DNA of 47,659 nucleotides. Origin: Marmoricola sp. (GTDB lineage: Bacteria > Actinomycetota > Actinomycetes > Propionibacteriales > Nocardioidaceae). Positions within the stretch are counted from its first letter, which is position 1; each line of letters starts with the position of its first letter. This document shows positions 1-10,103 of this stretch, one piece after another. Made by a program: the position numbers and the translations under genes. Where the stretch lies: the NCBI RefSeq assembly GCF_025965085.1, contig NZ_JAOPXP010000159.1, positions 1 through 47,659 of the forward strand, written 5' to 3'. Under the pieces are notes generated by a model. That model searched no databases. It saw nothing but the letters and a program-made list of their open reading frames with translations, and had not been told where the DNA came from.

Positions 1-725
<725 letters not shown>

Positions 726-727
726 CG

Positions 728-788
728 ATAGTCCGAGACAGGTGGGCCCTGGTCTCGTTCGAGGTGGGGCCCATCCGTCTCGGACTAT
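728..788 (-). repeat. Long inverted repeat in the groES-groEL intercistronic region
   Basis: ATAGTCCGAGAC (728-739) is perfectly complementary to GTCTCGGACTAT (777-788); inner arms add GGGCCC pairing with a few mismatches. Confidence 0.85.
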
Positions 789-797
789 TGGGGTGGA

Positions 798-1091
798 TCA
801 GGAAACGACGGCGAGGACGTCGCGCGCGGAGAGGATGAGGTACTCCTCGCCGGCGTACTTGACCTCGGTGCCGCCGTACTTGCTGTAGATGACCTTGTCC
901 CCGACGTTGACGTCGAGCGGGACGCGGTTGCCGTTGTCGTCGATGCGACCCGGACCGATGGCCAGGACCTCGCCCTCCTGGGGCTTCTCCTTGGCAGTGT
1001 CAGGGATGACCAGACCTGAGGCCGTGGTCTGCTCGGCCTCCAGGGCCTTGACCACGATCCGGTCCTCGAGGGGCTTGATGTTGACCGACAC
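798..1091 (-). CDS. groES: Co-chaperonin GroES (97 aa, GTG start)
   Basis: [49 protein letters not shown]...[35 protein letters not shown] 8 nt before GTG; the track's longer ORF start is not needed. Confidence 0.96.
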   Translation of the reverse strand: MSVNIKPLEDRIVVKALEAEQTTASGLVIPDTAKEKPQEGEVLAIGPGRIDDNGNRVPLDVNVGDKVIYSKYGGTEVKYAGEEYLILSARDVLAVVS

Positions 1092-1189
1092 GTTGTCGAC
1101 CTCCACTTTCCACACAGTCGTTGGGATTTTCGAAGTTTGCCGCCTGTGTTGAAGTACGCCGTCGCGGGGGTCGTACGTCGGCACAAGCG

Positions 1190-1216
1190 CTGGCACACTC
1201 ACCGGGAGAGTGCCAG
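1190..1216 (-). promoter_or_regulatory. CIRCE-like HrcA operator, imperfect copy: CTGGCACAC-N9-GAGTGCCAG
   Basis: Matches CIRCE architecture (9-N9-9) with one mismatch between arms; upstream of groES. Confidence 0.75.
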
Positions 1217-1224
1217 TGGAAAAA

Positions 1225-1251
1225 CTAGCACTCACACCCCGCGAGTGCCAG
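1225..1251 (-). promoter_or_regulatory. CIRCE HrcA operator: CTAGCACTC-N9-GAGTGCCAG
   Basis: Close match to consensus TTAGCACTC-N9-GAGTGCTAA. Confidence 0.9.
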
Positions 1252-1479
1252 ACCCGGGGCCACTCGGTGATCCGGATCGGTCAGTCCGGAAGACCCGATC
1301 GTGCTCGATCGGGTCGTAGACCAGTGGGCTCACCGTGCCGGAGGAAGGCACCGACGGTGACCGCGCCGCGTCTGGGTGACCAGCGCGAAGAGTGCGCCGA
1401 ACCGCCCTGGCTGCATCGGATTCCCCGACTTCGCCTCTCCCCCGGCTCGGCGGCCTGCGCGGTGCGCGAGGATGGCGCG

Positions 1480-2634
1480 ATGGATCTCGAGGCCTTCCGC
1501 TGGCTGCTGACCGATGAGGGACAACGCCTCCTGGTCGCGGCTGCCGAGGCCGGGGACGACCCGTTGGCCGCCCAGGGCGCCCTCCGGCGTACGGCCGGCG
1601 CGGAGCACGTCGCCGCCGCGGTCACCCAGGTACAGCTGCGCCGGCGGGCGGCGCCCAAGTTCGGTGACCTGGCGGAGCGGATGTACTTCACGCCCGAGGG
1701 CCTCGAGCAGGCGACCCGCCTTCCGGTCGCGACCCACCGGGCCGCGCGCGCGCACGCGGCGGGCAGCACCCTCATCGACCTCGGCTGCGGCATCGGGGGC
1801 GACCTCGTCGCGTTCGCCCGAGCCGGCCTCACCTGCGCCGGGGTGGATCTCGACCCCGTCCGCGTCGAGGTCACGCGGGCGAACCTCCAGGCGCTGGGGC
1901 TGGGCGGTGCGGTCACCGTGGCCGACGCCACCGCCGTCGACACCACTCCCTTCGACCTGGCCTACGCCGACCCCGCCCGCCGCTCTGCCAGGGGACGCAG
2001 TTTCGACGTCGACGAGTGGACGCCACCGTGGTCCTTCGTGCAGGACCTGCTCGCCCGCGACTCGTGCGTCAAGCTCGCGCCGGGGATCCCCCATCAACTC
2101 GTGCCCGAGGGAGTCGAGGCCGAGTGGGTCAGCGACCACCGCGAGGTCAAGGAGGCCGTGCTCTGGTCCGGTCGCCTCGCCACCACCCGGCGCCGGGCAA
2201 CCGTGATCGGCGACGGCGGCCTGGCGACCCTCACCGACGAGGACGACCCCGGCGCAGGAACCGGACCCGTGGGTCGCTTCCTCTACGAGCCGGACGGCGC
2301 GGTGATCCGGGCCGGCCTCGTCACCGCCGTCGCCGACGGGGTCGAGGGTCACCTGCTCGACGAGCACATCGCCTATGTCGCCTCCGACGGCGCGTTCCGG
2401 ACGCCCTTCGCCCGCGGCTACCGCGTGCTCGAGCAGGTGCCGTTCCGCGAGAAGCCCCTCAAGGCGGCGCTGCGCGAACGGCGCATCGGTCGGCTGACCA
2501 TCAAGAAGCGCGGGGTGTCGGTCGTCCCCGACGACCTGCGCAGACGACTCTCGCTGCGCGGCGACGAGGAGTCCACGCTGGTGCTGACCCGGGTGGCGGG
2601 GAAGGGGACGGCGCTGCTGGTCGAGCCTGTCTGA
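1480..2634 (+). CDS. Class I SAM-dependent methyltransferase, probably with C-terminal THUMP-like domain (384 aa)
   Basis: Motif I IDLGCGIGGDLVAFARAG, DLAYADPARR; start chosen at MDLEAFRWLL. Confidence 0.75.
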   Translation: MDLEAFRWLLTDEGQRLLVAAAEAGDDPLAAQGALRRTAGAEHVAAAVTQVQLRRRAAPKFGDLAERMYFTPEGLEQATRLPVATHRAARAHAAGSTLIDLGCGIGGDLVAFARAGLTCAGVDLDPVRVEVTRANLQALGLGGAVTVADATAVDTTPFDLAYADPARRSARGRSFDVDEWTPPWSFVQDLLARDSCVKLAPGIPHQLVPEGVEAEWVSDHREVKEAVLWSGRLATTRRRATVIGDGGLATLTDEDDPGAGTGPVGRFLYEPDGAVIRAGLVTAVADGVEGHLLDEHIAYVASDGAFRTPFARGYRVLEQVPFREKPLKAALRERRIGRLTIKKRGVSVVPDDLRRRLSLRGDEESTLVLTRVAGKGTALLVEPV

Positions 2635-2641
2635 GGAGCGG

Positions 2642-4153
2642 CTACGCCGGCCGGCGAACGATGCGGAACACCTCGGGCGCGGCCGTCGGCCCGAGTCCGT
2701 AGCCCGGCGGCAGGAACTTCGCGGGGTCGACCTCGTCGTTGCACCGCGCGATGAAGCCGTAGTCGCGCACGTCGTTCTCGGCCCAGGCCTGTGCCGGTGT
2801 CTGCTGTCGGAGCATCAGCCCTGTGCGGTCGGCCTCGTAGAGGAACTCCGGGTTCCAGTCACAGCCAACCAGGACGATCAACGAGCCCGGAGGCGTGACC
2901 TGGCGCAGTCGTTCAGAGAGGGCGGCGATCGGGGTCCGGTGGCGCAGGAGGTGGATGTCAGCCTTGCCCAGGGGCGACACGGCGGCGCTGAGGACCAGCA
3001 GCGCCATGACACCCGCGGCGGCCAGCGTGATCCGGGGACGGTCGAAGCGCTCGGCCAGCGCCGCCACCCCCACGACGGGAATCGCGCACAGCATCGGGTA
3101 GACGGCCGTCAGGTAGTAGGCGTGCACCGCATAGAGGTTGAAGAAGATCAGGACCGGGGCAAGCGCACCCACGACCAGGCCGGCGAGCACCACCCGCAGG
3201 CGCAGGCTGCCGAACACCACCCCGAGCACGAGGGCGAGTGCGAGGGAGACCAGGCCGAAGCCGGAGATCTCGCCGGACACCCGATGGGCCAGGTCCTGCC
3301 AGGTCGCCGCACTCGTGCGCTGCTCCCAGGTGCCGAAGTTCCACGGCACGAGCGCGTCACTGGTGAGGAACTGCGTCGCGGTCGAGGCCGCCTTGACGCC
3401 GTCGGCGTGTCGGGTCCACAGCAGGAGCGGCACCAGCGCCAGGCCGGGCCCGAGGGCGAGGGCTGCCAGGATGCGGGGCCAAGGGGCCCGCCGGCCGCGC
3501 TCGACCACCACCAGCGCCACCGAGGTGAGAAGCAGGACGCCGGACGCCGGAACGGTGGTGACCTTGACGAGGAACAGCAGGCTGGCGAGGACCGCGCCGG
3601 CAGCGAGGAAGGGCCAGCCACGGCCACGCATCCAGGTGTCCAGGGCCACCACCATCCCCAGACCGAGCGCAACGCTGAAGAAGTCGATGAGAGGAGCGTC
3701 GCCCCAGAGCAGCCCGAACGGCAGGAACTCGAGGAGTACGACGGTCGCGGCCGCCGTCCATGCGCCCACCCACCGGCGCAGCAGCACGAACCACAAGACA
3801 GCGACCACCTGGAAGCCGAGCAGGCCCGCGAGCCGGGTCGCGGCGGTGGCGTCGGGACCGAGACGCATCAGCTCCCGGGCGAGTGCCTGGAACAGCGGGA
3901 ACTCGAACGGCACGTTGTCGGCGACCCCGAAGACGGGCAGGGGGGAGGCCGTGAGATCCACGCCATGGCGGGCGAACTCGCGGACCCCCATCGCCGTCTG
4001 TGCCAACCGGAACGAGTAGGGGCCGGTGGCGGGGAAGAACAAGTGGGGCACACGGATGACGGTCCCGACGACCACGGCCGCCGCGAACCAGCACCCGGGC
4101 CGGGTCGCGACGGTCCCGGTGGTGCGCCGCCTGCGCTCAGGCGATGCGTTCAC
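2642..4153 (-). CDS. Multi-pass membrane protein, GT39/ArnT-like glycosyltransferase (503 aa)
   Basis: Many hydrophobic helices, N-terminal region VIRVPHLFFPATGPYSFRLAQTAMGVREF typical of the dolichyl-P-mannose transferase-like fold; overlaps the MBL gene end. Confidence 0.6.
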   Translation of the reverse strand: MNASPERRRRTTGTVATRPGCWFAAAVVVGTVIRVPHLFFPATGPYSFRLAQTAMGVREFARHGVDLTASPLPVFGVADNVPFEFPLFQALARELMRLGPDATAATRLAGLLGFQVVAVLWFVLLRRWVGAWTAAATVVLLEFLPFGLLWGDAPLIDFFSVALGLGMVVALDTWMRGRGWPFLAAGAVLASLLFLVKVTTVPASGVLLLTSVALVVVERGRRAPWPRILAALALGPGLALVPLLLWTRHADGVKAASTATQFLTSDALVPWNFGTWEQRTSAATWQDLAHRVSGEISGFGLVSLALALVLGVVFGSLRLRVVLAGLVVGALAPVLIFFNLYAVHAYYLTAVYPMLCAIPVVGVAALAERFDRPRITLAAAGVMALLVLSAAVSPLGKADIHLLRHRTPIAALSERLRQVTPPGSLIVLVGCDWNPEFLYEADRTGLMLRQQTPAQAWAENDVRDYGFIARCNDEVDPAKFLPPGYGLGPTAAPEVFRIVRRPA

Positions 4154-4748
4154 GCTCGGCGGCGATGGTGGTGTCCTCGCCGTGGCCGGTGTGCACGACG
4201 GTCTCGTCGGGCAACGCGAACAGCTTGGTGCGGATGGACTCCAGGATCTGGTCCTCGTCGCTGAAGGAGCGCCCGGTGGCGCCGGGGCCGCCCTGGAAGA
4301 GGGTGTCGCCGGTGAAGACGCAGCCGAGGTCGTGGACGTAGAGACAGATCGCCCCGGGGGCGTGTCCGGGGGTGTGCAGCACCTTGAGCGCGGCCCCGCC
4401 GACCTTGATGGTCTGGCCGTCCTCGAGGTCGACGTCCCAGAGGTGGTCGGTGTGGGTGAGCTCCCAGACCGGCTTGTCGGCCGGGTGCAGCAGGATCGGC
4501 GCCGTGACCCGCTCGCGGAGCTCGGGGGCCACCCGCACGTGGTCGTCGTGCGCGTGGGTGCAGACGATGGCCTTGACCTGGCGACCGCCCACGAGGGCGA
4601 GGATGTCGTCGACGTTGTGGGGTGCGTCGATCACGATGCACTCGTCGTCGTCACCGATCACCCAGATGTTGTTGTCGACGTCGAAGGTCTCGCCGTCCAG
4701 GGAGAAGGTGCCGCTGGAGACGGCGTGGTCGATGCGTACGGAGCTCAT
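4137..4748 (-). CDS. MBL-fold metallo-hydrolase (203 aa)
   Basis: THAHDDHVRVAPELRERV, HTPGHAPGAICLY, FTGDTLFQGGPGATGR, HTGHGEDTTI. Confidence 0.9.
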   Translation of the reverse strand: MSSVRIDHAVSSGTFSLDGETFDVDNNIWVIGDDDECIVIDAPHNVDDILALVGGRQVKAIVCTHAHDDHVRVAPELRERVTAPILLHPADKPVWELTHTDHLWDVDLEDGQTIKVGGAALKVLHTPGHAPGAICLYVHDLGCVFTGDTLFQGGPGATGRSFSDEDQILESIRTKLFALPDETVVHTGHGEDTTIAAERERIA

Positions 4749-4757
4749 CCCCCGACC

Positions 4758-5168
4758 CTACGGTTTCGTCCTGAGGCGGGATCCGAGACCCACCACGACC
4801 AGCCCCGTCACGACCCCGAGGGTGTCGGCGAGCGCGTCGCGCACGTCCCCGTCACGGTTGATGGGCAGCGTCGACTGGAGCACCTCCGAGACGCCGGCGT
4901 ACGCCACCAGGCCGATCGCCAGGTGCGCGACCGAGACCCCGGCGGACCGCCCGCTGACGGCGAGCGCGGCGAAGAGCAGGCAGTGGACCAGCTTGTCGCT
5001 GACCGAGAGACCGGTCGGCACCCCGGACGCCGGGGTGAACAGGACCACGAGGCTGATCGCGACCACGGCTGCGAAGGCGGCCCGCCCCACTCGCTGCTGC
5101 CGATGGCGAAGGCGGTCAGCCACGCGGCCCCGCCGTCCCGTCGGCAACGAGCCTTCCCGCGACGACAC
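4758..5168 (-). CDS. VanZ-like family membrane protein; a GTG at 5123 is an alternative start
   Basis: DKLVHCLLFAALAV, GVSEVLQSTLPINRDGDVRDALADTLGVVTGL. Confidence 0.75.
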   Translation of the reverse strand: MSSREGSLPTGRRGRVADRLRHRQQRVGRAAFAAVVAISLVVLFTPASGVPTGLSVSDKLVHCLLFAALAVSGRSAGVSVAHLAIGLVAYAGVSEVLQSTLPINRDGDVRDALADTLGVVTGLVVVGLGSRLRTKP

Positions 5169-6936
5169 GCGTCACGCAGGCAGACGCATGTGTCCCCGGC
5201 ATCGTGACCCGGACGCTGGTGACCGTTCCCTGGTGCACCAGCTGGGTGGAGCTGAGGCCCGCGGGGATGCGCACACTCTGCGTTACACCGTCGATCTCCA
5301 CGTCGAGCCTTCCGCCGCCCCCCGAGAACAGGTCCACCTGCACACCCCACTCGTAGGGGAACAGAGGCGCGGGCATCACGACATCGACGGGCCGCCCACC
5401 CGTGACCAGGTAGCCGCAGTCAGGCTGCGGTCCCGCGGTGCTCACCATCGACGGCTCGACAGCGGCAGGCACCAGGTGCCCTCGGCTGTCGACGAGCAGC
5501 ATCGGGCGACCGGGGGAGTTGAACCTCAGGCGGGCCCCCAGTGGGGCGACCATCCGCGAGAGGACCGCCTGCTCGGCGAAGGCGGAGCTGAACACGTCCT
5601 CGGGGGGGCGAGCGTCCAGCACGCTGGCACCGTCCGCGGACACCACGTCCGCACGCAGGTTGTCCACCCAGTTCCGGGCAGGGTTCGGTCCGATCCGATG
5701 CCACTGCATGACGTTGCTCGACACGAGCGAGACGGCAACCGCCAGGACGACCGCGAACGACAGCAAGCGCGCGGCCCCTTGCGCCCGGAGTGGGACGGAG
5801 CGCCGGTACACCGCTGCTCCCGTCTCCGCCTCGGCTCTTGTGGGCGAGATGACCATCGAGACCCCGAACAGGGCCACTGGGATCAGGTCGGTGAAGTAGC
5901 GGTCCTCGTACAGCGCGTAGGGGCCCAGCACGGCGTACTTGACGCTGAAGAGGATGAGGGACGCAGCCACCACCGCGTAGGCGAGCGTCATCGTCACCGG
6001 GATCCACGCGCGCCGTCGCACGAGCAGCGCGGCGCCGATCAGCGCGAGGGTCAGCACCGTGAGTCCGCGGGACACGTACGCCGACGGCCAGTGCTCCAGG
6101 TCGTTGACGATCGGGATCGACCCCCACGGACCGCCGTAGAGCGCGGGGATCAGGAGGTCCATGAAGACACCCAGCGCGTAGTCGAAGAAGTGGAGGACGC
6201 GCACCGGGAAGGACGCATCCGGCTCGTTGACCCAGCTCACGGGCTGCCGCTCGACCGCATCGGCACGCAGGGCGGCGTACAGGACGAGGTAGACCACCGA
6301 GACGACGGCCAGCGAGACCAGGAGAGTACGTCGCTGCCAGATCCGGCGACCCAGGATCAGCAGGAGGACCCCGGCCACCGGGATCAGCATCAGCAGCGCC
6401 TTCTGCCAGAAGAACAACGCCACCACGTAGGTGAGGCAGAGTCGCCAACCTGCCCCCCGGACCCCGCCGGCCGTCCGGGTGGCGAAGTAGAGCGCCAGTC
6501 CCGTCAGCAGCAGCAGGGGCAGCACCTGCACGGCCGAAGCCCAGAACGCGCTCGGCCACAGGGACACCGGCGTGAGCGAGAGGACCGCGAGTGGCAGGAG
6601 CTGCCGCAGCTGGGGGCCGAACAGCTCCCGCAGCGCCATCCCCCAGGTGACGACGGCCCCTACGGACAACGCTCCGACCACCACGACCACAGGCGTGAAG
6701 GACAGTGGGAAGAGCTTCGTGAGCACCCACGTGAGGAGGAACTCCCCCGGCATCACGTGTCCGTTGTAGTCCTGGAACAGGTACTCGACGAACCCACGGG
6801 TCTGGACCCGATCGAGATAGACCCAGTCATCGATGACCCAGGTCTGCTGGATGGCGACCCAGACGTGCCAGGCACCGGTCACGAGTGCCACGAGCCCGAC
6901 GCCACACAGAAAGTCCCGCTCCCGGCCCGAGGTCAC
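5116..6936 (-). CDS. Large polytopic membrane protein, possible glycosyltransferase-like (606 aa)
   Basis: Many TM segments followed by a soluble beta-rich C-terminus; GTG start with TAGTTT 6 nt upstream. Confidence 0.55.
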   Translation of the reverse strand: MTSGRERDFLCGVGLVALVTGAWHVWVAIQQTWVIDDWVYLDRVQTRGFVEYLFQDYNGHVMPGEFLLTWVLTKLFPLSFTPVVVVVGALSVGAVVTWGMALRELFGPQLRQLLPLAVLSLTPVSLWPSAFWASAVQVLPLLLLTGLALYFATRTAGGVRGAGWRLCLTYVVALFFWQKALLMLIPVAGVLLLILGRRIWQRRTLLVSLAVVSVVYLVLYAALRADAVERQPVSWVNEPDASFPVRVLHFFDYALGVFMDLLIPALYGGPWGSIPIVNDLEHWPSAYVSRGLTVLTLALIGAALLVRRRAWIPVTMTLAYAVVAASLILFSVKYAVLGPYALYEDRYFTDLIPVALFGVSMVISPTRAEAETGAAVYRRSVPLRAQGAARLLSFAVVLAVAVSLVSSNVMQWHRIGPNPARNWVDNLRADVVSADGASVLDARPPEDVFSSAFAEQAVLSRMVAPLGARLRFNSPGRPMLLVDSRGHLVPAAVEPSMVSTAGPQPDCGYLVTGGRPVDVVMPAPLFPYEWGVQVDLFSGGGGRLDVEIDGVTQSVRIPAGLSSTQLVHQGTVTSVRVTMPGTHASACVTRVVAGRLVADGTAGPRG

Positions 6937-7002
6937 CCGGTGAAACTACTGGGCTCAGCCGTGGGAGCGGGAACATTCCGCCGTTTCTGGACCAGCCGTG
7001 CC

Positions 7003-8112
7003 TCACTCGCCGAGCACGACGACCGACCGCAGCACCTCGCCGCCGTGCATCTTGTCGAAGGCAGCCTCGACGTCGCCGAGACCGATCTCCTCGGACACGA
7101 ACGCGTCGAGGTCCAGACGACCCTGCAGGTAGAGGTCCACCAGCACCGGGAAGTCCCGGCTGGGCAGGCAGTCGCCGTACCAGCTGGACTTGAGCGACCC
7201 ACCGCGCCCGAAGACGTCGATCAGCGGGATCTCGGGGACCTTCATGTCCGGGGTGGGCACACCGACGAGCACGACGGTGCCGGCGAGGTCGCGGGCGTAG
7301 AAGGCCTGCTCCCAGGTCTCGGGGCGGCCGACCGCGTCGATGACGACGTCGGCGCCGTTGCCGTCGGTGAGGGCCCGGATCGCCTCGACGGCGTCCTCCT
7401 CCTTGCTGTTCACCGTGTGGGTCGCGCCCATCCGGGTGGCGGCCGCGAGCTTCTTGTCATCGATGTCGACGGCGATGATCGTGCCCGCCCCGGCCAGGAA
7501 GGAGCCGGCGATCGCGGCGACGCCCACCCCGCCGCAGCCGATGACGGCGACGCTCCTGCCGCGCCCGACGTTGCCGGTGTTGATGGCGGCACCGAGGCCG
7601 GCCATCACCCCGCAGCCGAGCAGCCCCACAGCCGCGGGTCGCGCGCGCTCGTCGACCTTGGTGCACTGCCCCGCCGCCACCAGCGTCTTCTCGGCGAAGG
7701 CGCCGATGCCCAGCGCGGGAGAGAGCTCGGTGCCGTCCTCGAGCGTCATCTTCTGGGTGGCGTTGTGCGTGTCGAAGCAGTACCAGGGCTCGCCCCGCCT
7801 GCACGCGCGACACTGGCCGCACACCGCACGCCAGTTGAGTACGACGAAGTCGCCGGGCGCCACCTCGGTGACGCCCTCGCCCACCGACTCGACGATGCCG
7901 GCGGCCTCGTGGCCGAGCAGGAACGGGAAGTCGTCGTTGATGCCGCCCTCGCGGTAGTGCAGGTCGGTGTGGCACACCCCGCACGCCTGGATCTTGACCA
8001 CTGCCTCACCCGGACCGGGATCGGGCACGTTGATCGTCTCGATGGAGACCGGCTCACCCTTGGTGCGCGCGACGACTGCCTTGACCTGCTGCATGTGTTC
8101 TCCCTGGATCAC
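7003..8112 (-). CDS. mscR: S-(hydroxymethyl)mycothiol dehydrogenase-like zinc alcohol dehydrogenase; likely start MQQVKAVV slightly downstream of the ORF start
   Basis: [85 protein letters not shown]. Confidence 0.85.
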   Translation of the reverse strand: MIQGEHMQQVKAVVARTKGEPVSIETINVPDPGPGEAVVKIQACGVCHTDLHYREGGINDDFPFLLGHEAAGIVESVGEGVTEVAPGDFVVLNWRAVCGQCRACRRGEPWYCFDTHNATQKMTLEDGTELSPALGIGAFAEKTLVAAGQCTKVDERARPAAVGLLGCGVMAGLGAAINTGNVGRGRSVAVIGCGGVGVAAIAGSFLAGAGTIIAVDIDDKKLAAATRMGATHTVNSKEEDAVEAIRALTDGNGADVVIDAVGRPETWEQAFYARDLAGTVVLVGVPTPDMKVPEIPLIDVFGRGGSLKSSWYGDCLPSRDFPVLVDLYLQGRLDLDAFVSEEIGLGDVEAAFDKMHGGEVLRSVVVLGE

Positions 8113-8208
8113 CCGGACTGGACTGCCCTCAACGTAACCACCAGCCGGACGGTCCCCGACGGACGGCCCCTCCTCACGCCTGCCGGGTGCCGGTTGGCGA
8201 CGGGCAGT

Positions 8209-9321
8209 TCAGACGAGCACGAGGTCCACCGGCATCGACGAGTCGGCGGGGAGGTCGAGGTCGGAGGGGGTGCGACCGCGGGCGACCATCTCGGACCCGA
8301 GGGCGGCGACCATCGCGCCGTTGTCGGTGCACAGTCCGGGCCTCGGGACCCGGACCCGGATGCCGTGGGCAGCGGCTCGCTCCTCGGCGAGCACGCGGAG
8401 ACGGGAGTTGGCGGCCACCCCGCCGCCGATGAGGATGTGGTCGATCCCCTCGGAGACGGCGGCGTCGATCGCCTTGCGCGTGAGCACGTCGCACACCGCT
8501 TCCTGGAACGACGCGGCGACGTCAGCGACCGGCACGGGGTCACCGGAGGCCTCACGTGCCTGGACCCAGCGCGCGACCGCGGTCTTGAGGCCGGAGAACG
8601 AGAAGTCGAACCGGTGCCGCTCGAGGTCCCGCCGGGAGGAGAGTCCCCGCGGGAAGTCGATGGCCACCGAGGAACCGGAGGCGGCCGCACGGTCGATGTG
8701 CGGGCCGCCGGGGAACGGCAGTCCCAGCAGCCGGGCGACCTTGTCGAAGGCCTCCCCCGCCGCGTCGTCGATGGTCGCTCCCAGCGGCTCGACGGAGGAC
8801 GTCACGTCGCTCACGCGGAGCAGGGAGGAGTGCCCGCCCGACACGAGCATCGCCAGGCACGGGTCCGGCAGGGCGCCGTGCTCGAGTTGGTCGACGGCCA
8901 CGTGGGCGGCGAGGTGGTTGACGCCATACAGCGGCTTCTCCAGCGCCAGCGCCAGCGACTTGGCCGCCGCCACCCCGACGAGCAGGGCGCCGGCCAGACC
9001 GGGGCCGGCCGTCACGGCGATCGCGTCCACGTCCTTCAGGGAGATCCCGGCGGTCGCGCACGCGCGCTGGATCGTCGGCACCATCGCCTCGAGGTGGGCC
9101 CGCGACGCCACCTCGGGTACGACGCCGCCGAACCGGGCGTGCTCCTCGACCGACGACGCCACGGCATCGGCGAGCAGTGTGTGGCCACTCACGATCCCGA
9201 CGCCGGTCTCGTCGCACGAGGTCTCGATGCCGAGCACCAGGGGTCCGGGAGGCGCGGGAGCAAGCCCAGAGGCGGGCCCGGAAGTCGGGGAGGTCACCGC
9301 GCCATTGTGCCCGGCCGGCAT
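8209..9321 (-). CDS. tsaD: tRNA N6-adenosine threonylcarbamoyltransferase TsaD; GTG at 9297 is an alternative start
   Basis: [67 protein letters not shown]. Confidence 0.96.
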   Translation of the reverse strand: MPAGHNGAVTSPTSGPASGLAPAPPGPLVLGIETSCDETGVGIVSGHTLLADAVASSVEEHARFGGVVPEVASRAHLEAMVPTIQRACATAGISLKDVDAIAVTAGPGLAGALLVGVAAAKSLALALEKPLYGVNHLAAHVAVDQLEHGALPDPCLAMLVSGGHSSLLRVSDVTSSVEPLGATIDDAAGEAFDKVARLLGLPFPGGPHIDRAAASGSSVAIDFPRGLSSRRDLERHRFDFSFSGLKTAVARWVQAREASGDPVPVADVAASFQEAVCDVLTRKAIDAAVSEGIDHILIGGGVAANSRLRVLAEERAAAHGIRVRVPRPGLCTDNGAMVAALGSEMVARGRTPSDLDLPADSSMPVDLVLV

Positions 9322-9418
9322 CGCCTCGCTGCCGCCACGGTCCAGAGGAGCGTGCCGGGACCGCCAGCACCGGAGGGAACCCATGGATCTGCACGCCGTC
9401 GCCGCCGGGAGGTGAGCC

Positions 9419-9889
9419 TCAGGAGGCCGCGCCGCCACCTTCACGGCCCAGCGGGAGGCGCAGCACGACCGCGGTGGTCCCGTCCGCGTAGTAGCGCCGA
9501 CGCCGGTCGATCACGACGAACCCCTGCCGGGCGTAGAACGCCAGCGCGCCGCGGTTGTCCTCGCGCACCTCGAGGAGGAGCCGGTCGGCCTCGGTCGCCG
9601 CAGCGGCCTCGACGACGCCGGCCAGCAGGGCGGAGGCGACGCCGCGGCGCCGGTGGTCCTGTCCCACCGCGATCCGCTGGAGCTCGGCGATGTCACCCGC
9701 AGTCGAGGTCACCGCGTGCCCGACCACGACCCCGTCGGTGTCCGCGACCAGGTAGGTCACCGTCGGCAACGTCCCCAGGATCCCCTCGCGGACCAGCCCC
9801 TCGCTCCAGGCGTCGGCGCCGAGGCACGCGGCCTCGAGCCTCGCCACGGCGTCCACGTCGTCGGCTCCGGCCGCGCGCACCACGGTCAT
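9419..9889 (-). CDS. rimI: Ribosomal protein S18-alanine N-acetyltransferase RimI (156 aa)
   Basis: GNAT motifs [43 protein letters not shown]; adjacent to tsaD. Confidence 0.88.
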   Translation of the reverse strand: MTVVRAAGADDVDAVARLEAACLGADAWSEGLVREGILGTLPTVTYLVADTDGVVVGHAVTSTAGDIAELQRIAVGQDHRRRGVASALLAGVVEAAAATEADRLLLEVREDNRGALAFYARQGFVVIDRRRRYYADGTTAVVLRLPLGREGGGAAS

Positions 9890-9960
9890 GCGCTGGTGCG
9901 GTCGAGCGCCTGGAGCAGGTCGTGGGCGACGGCATCGGGGTTCACGGCGTGGCTGGCCAT
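9886..9960 (-). CDS. Possible 24-aa micro-ORF ([24 protein letters not shown]) overlapping the rimI start by ATGA
   Basis: Direct reading of the minus strand; TGA at 9886-9888 overlaps rimI ATG at 9887-9889. Confidence 0.4.
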   Translation of the reverse strand: MASHAVNPDAVAHDLLQALDRTSA

Positions 9961-10036
9961 GTGCCCATCCTGCCCCGTCGCGGTTCCTCCGGGACCGCGG
10001 GCCTGAGGGTCGAGATCGCCCGATTTTCGTGCGATC

Positions 10037-10064
10037 CAATCCGGCGGGGGCTGCACTCCGAATC
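10037..10064 (+). promoter_or_regulatory. Candidate SigK-type promoter: CAATCC-N16-CGAATC
   Basis: Resembles the mycobacterial SigK consensus CCATCC-N16/17-CGAATA; 40 bp before sigK start. Confidence 0.65.
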
Positions 10065-10103
10065 ACCGTCACCTAGCCGTACCGAGAGCTTGAATCTGAG
10101 AAA

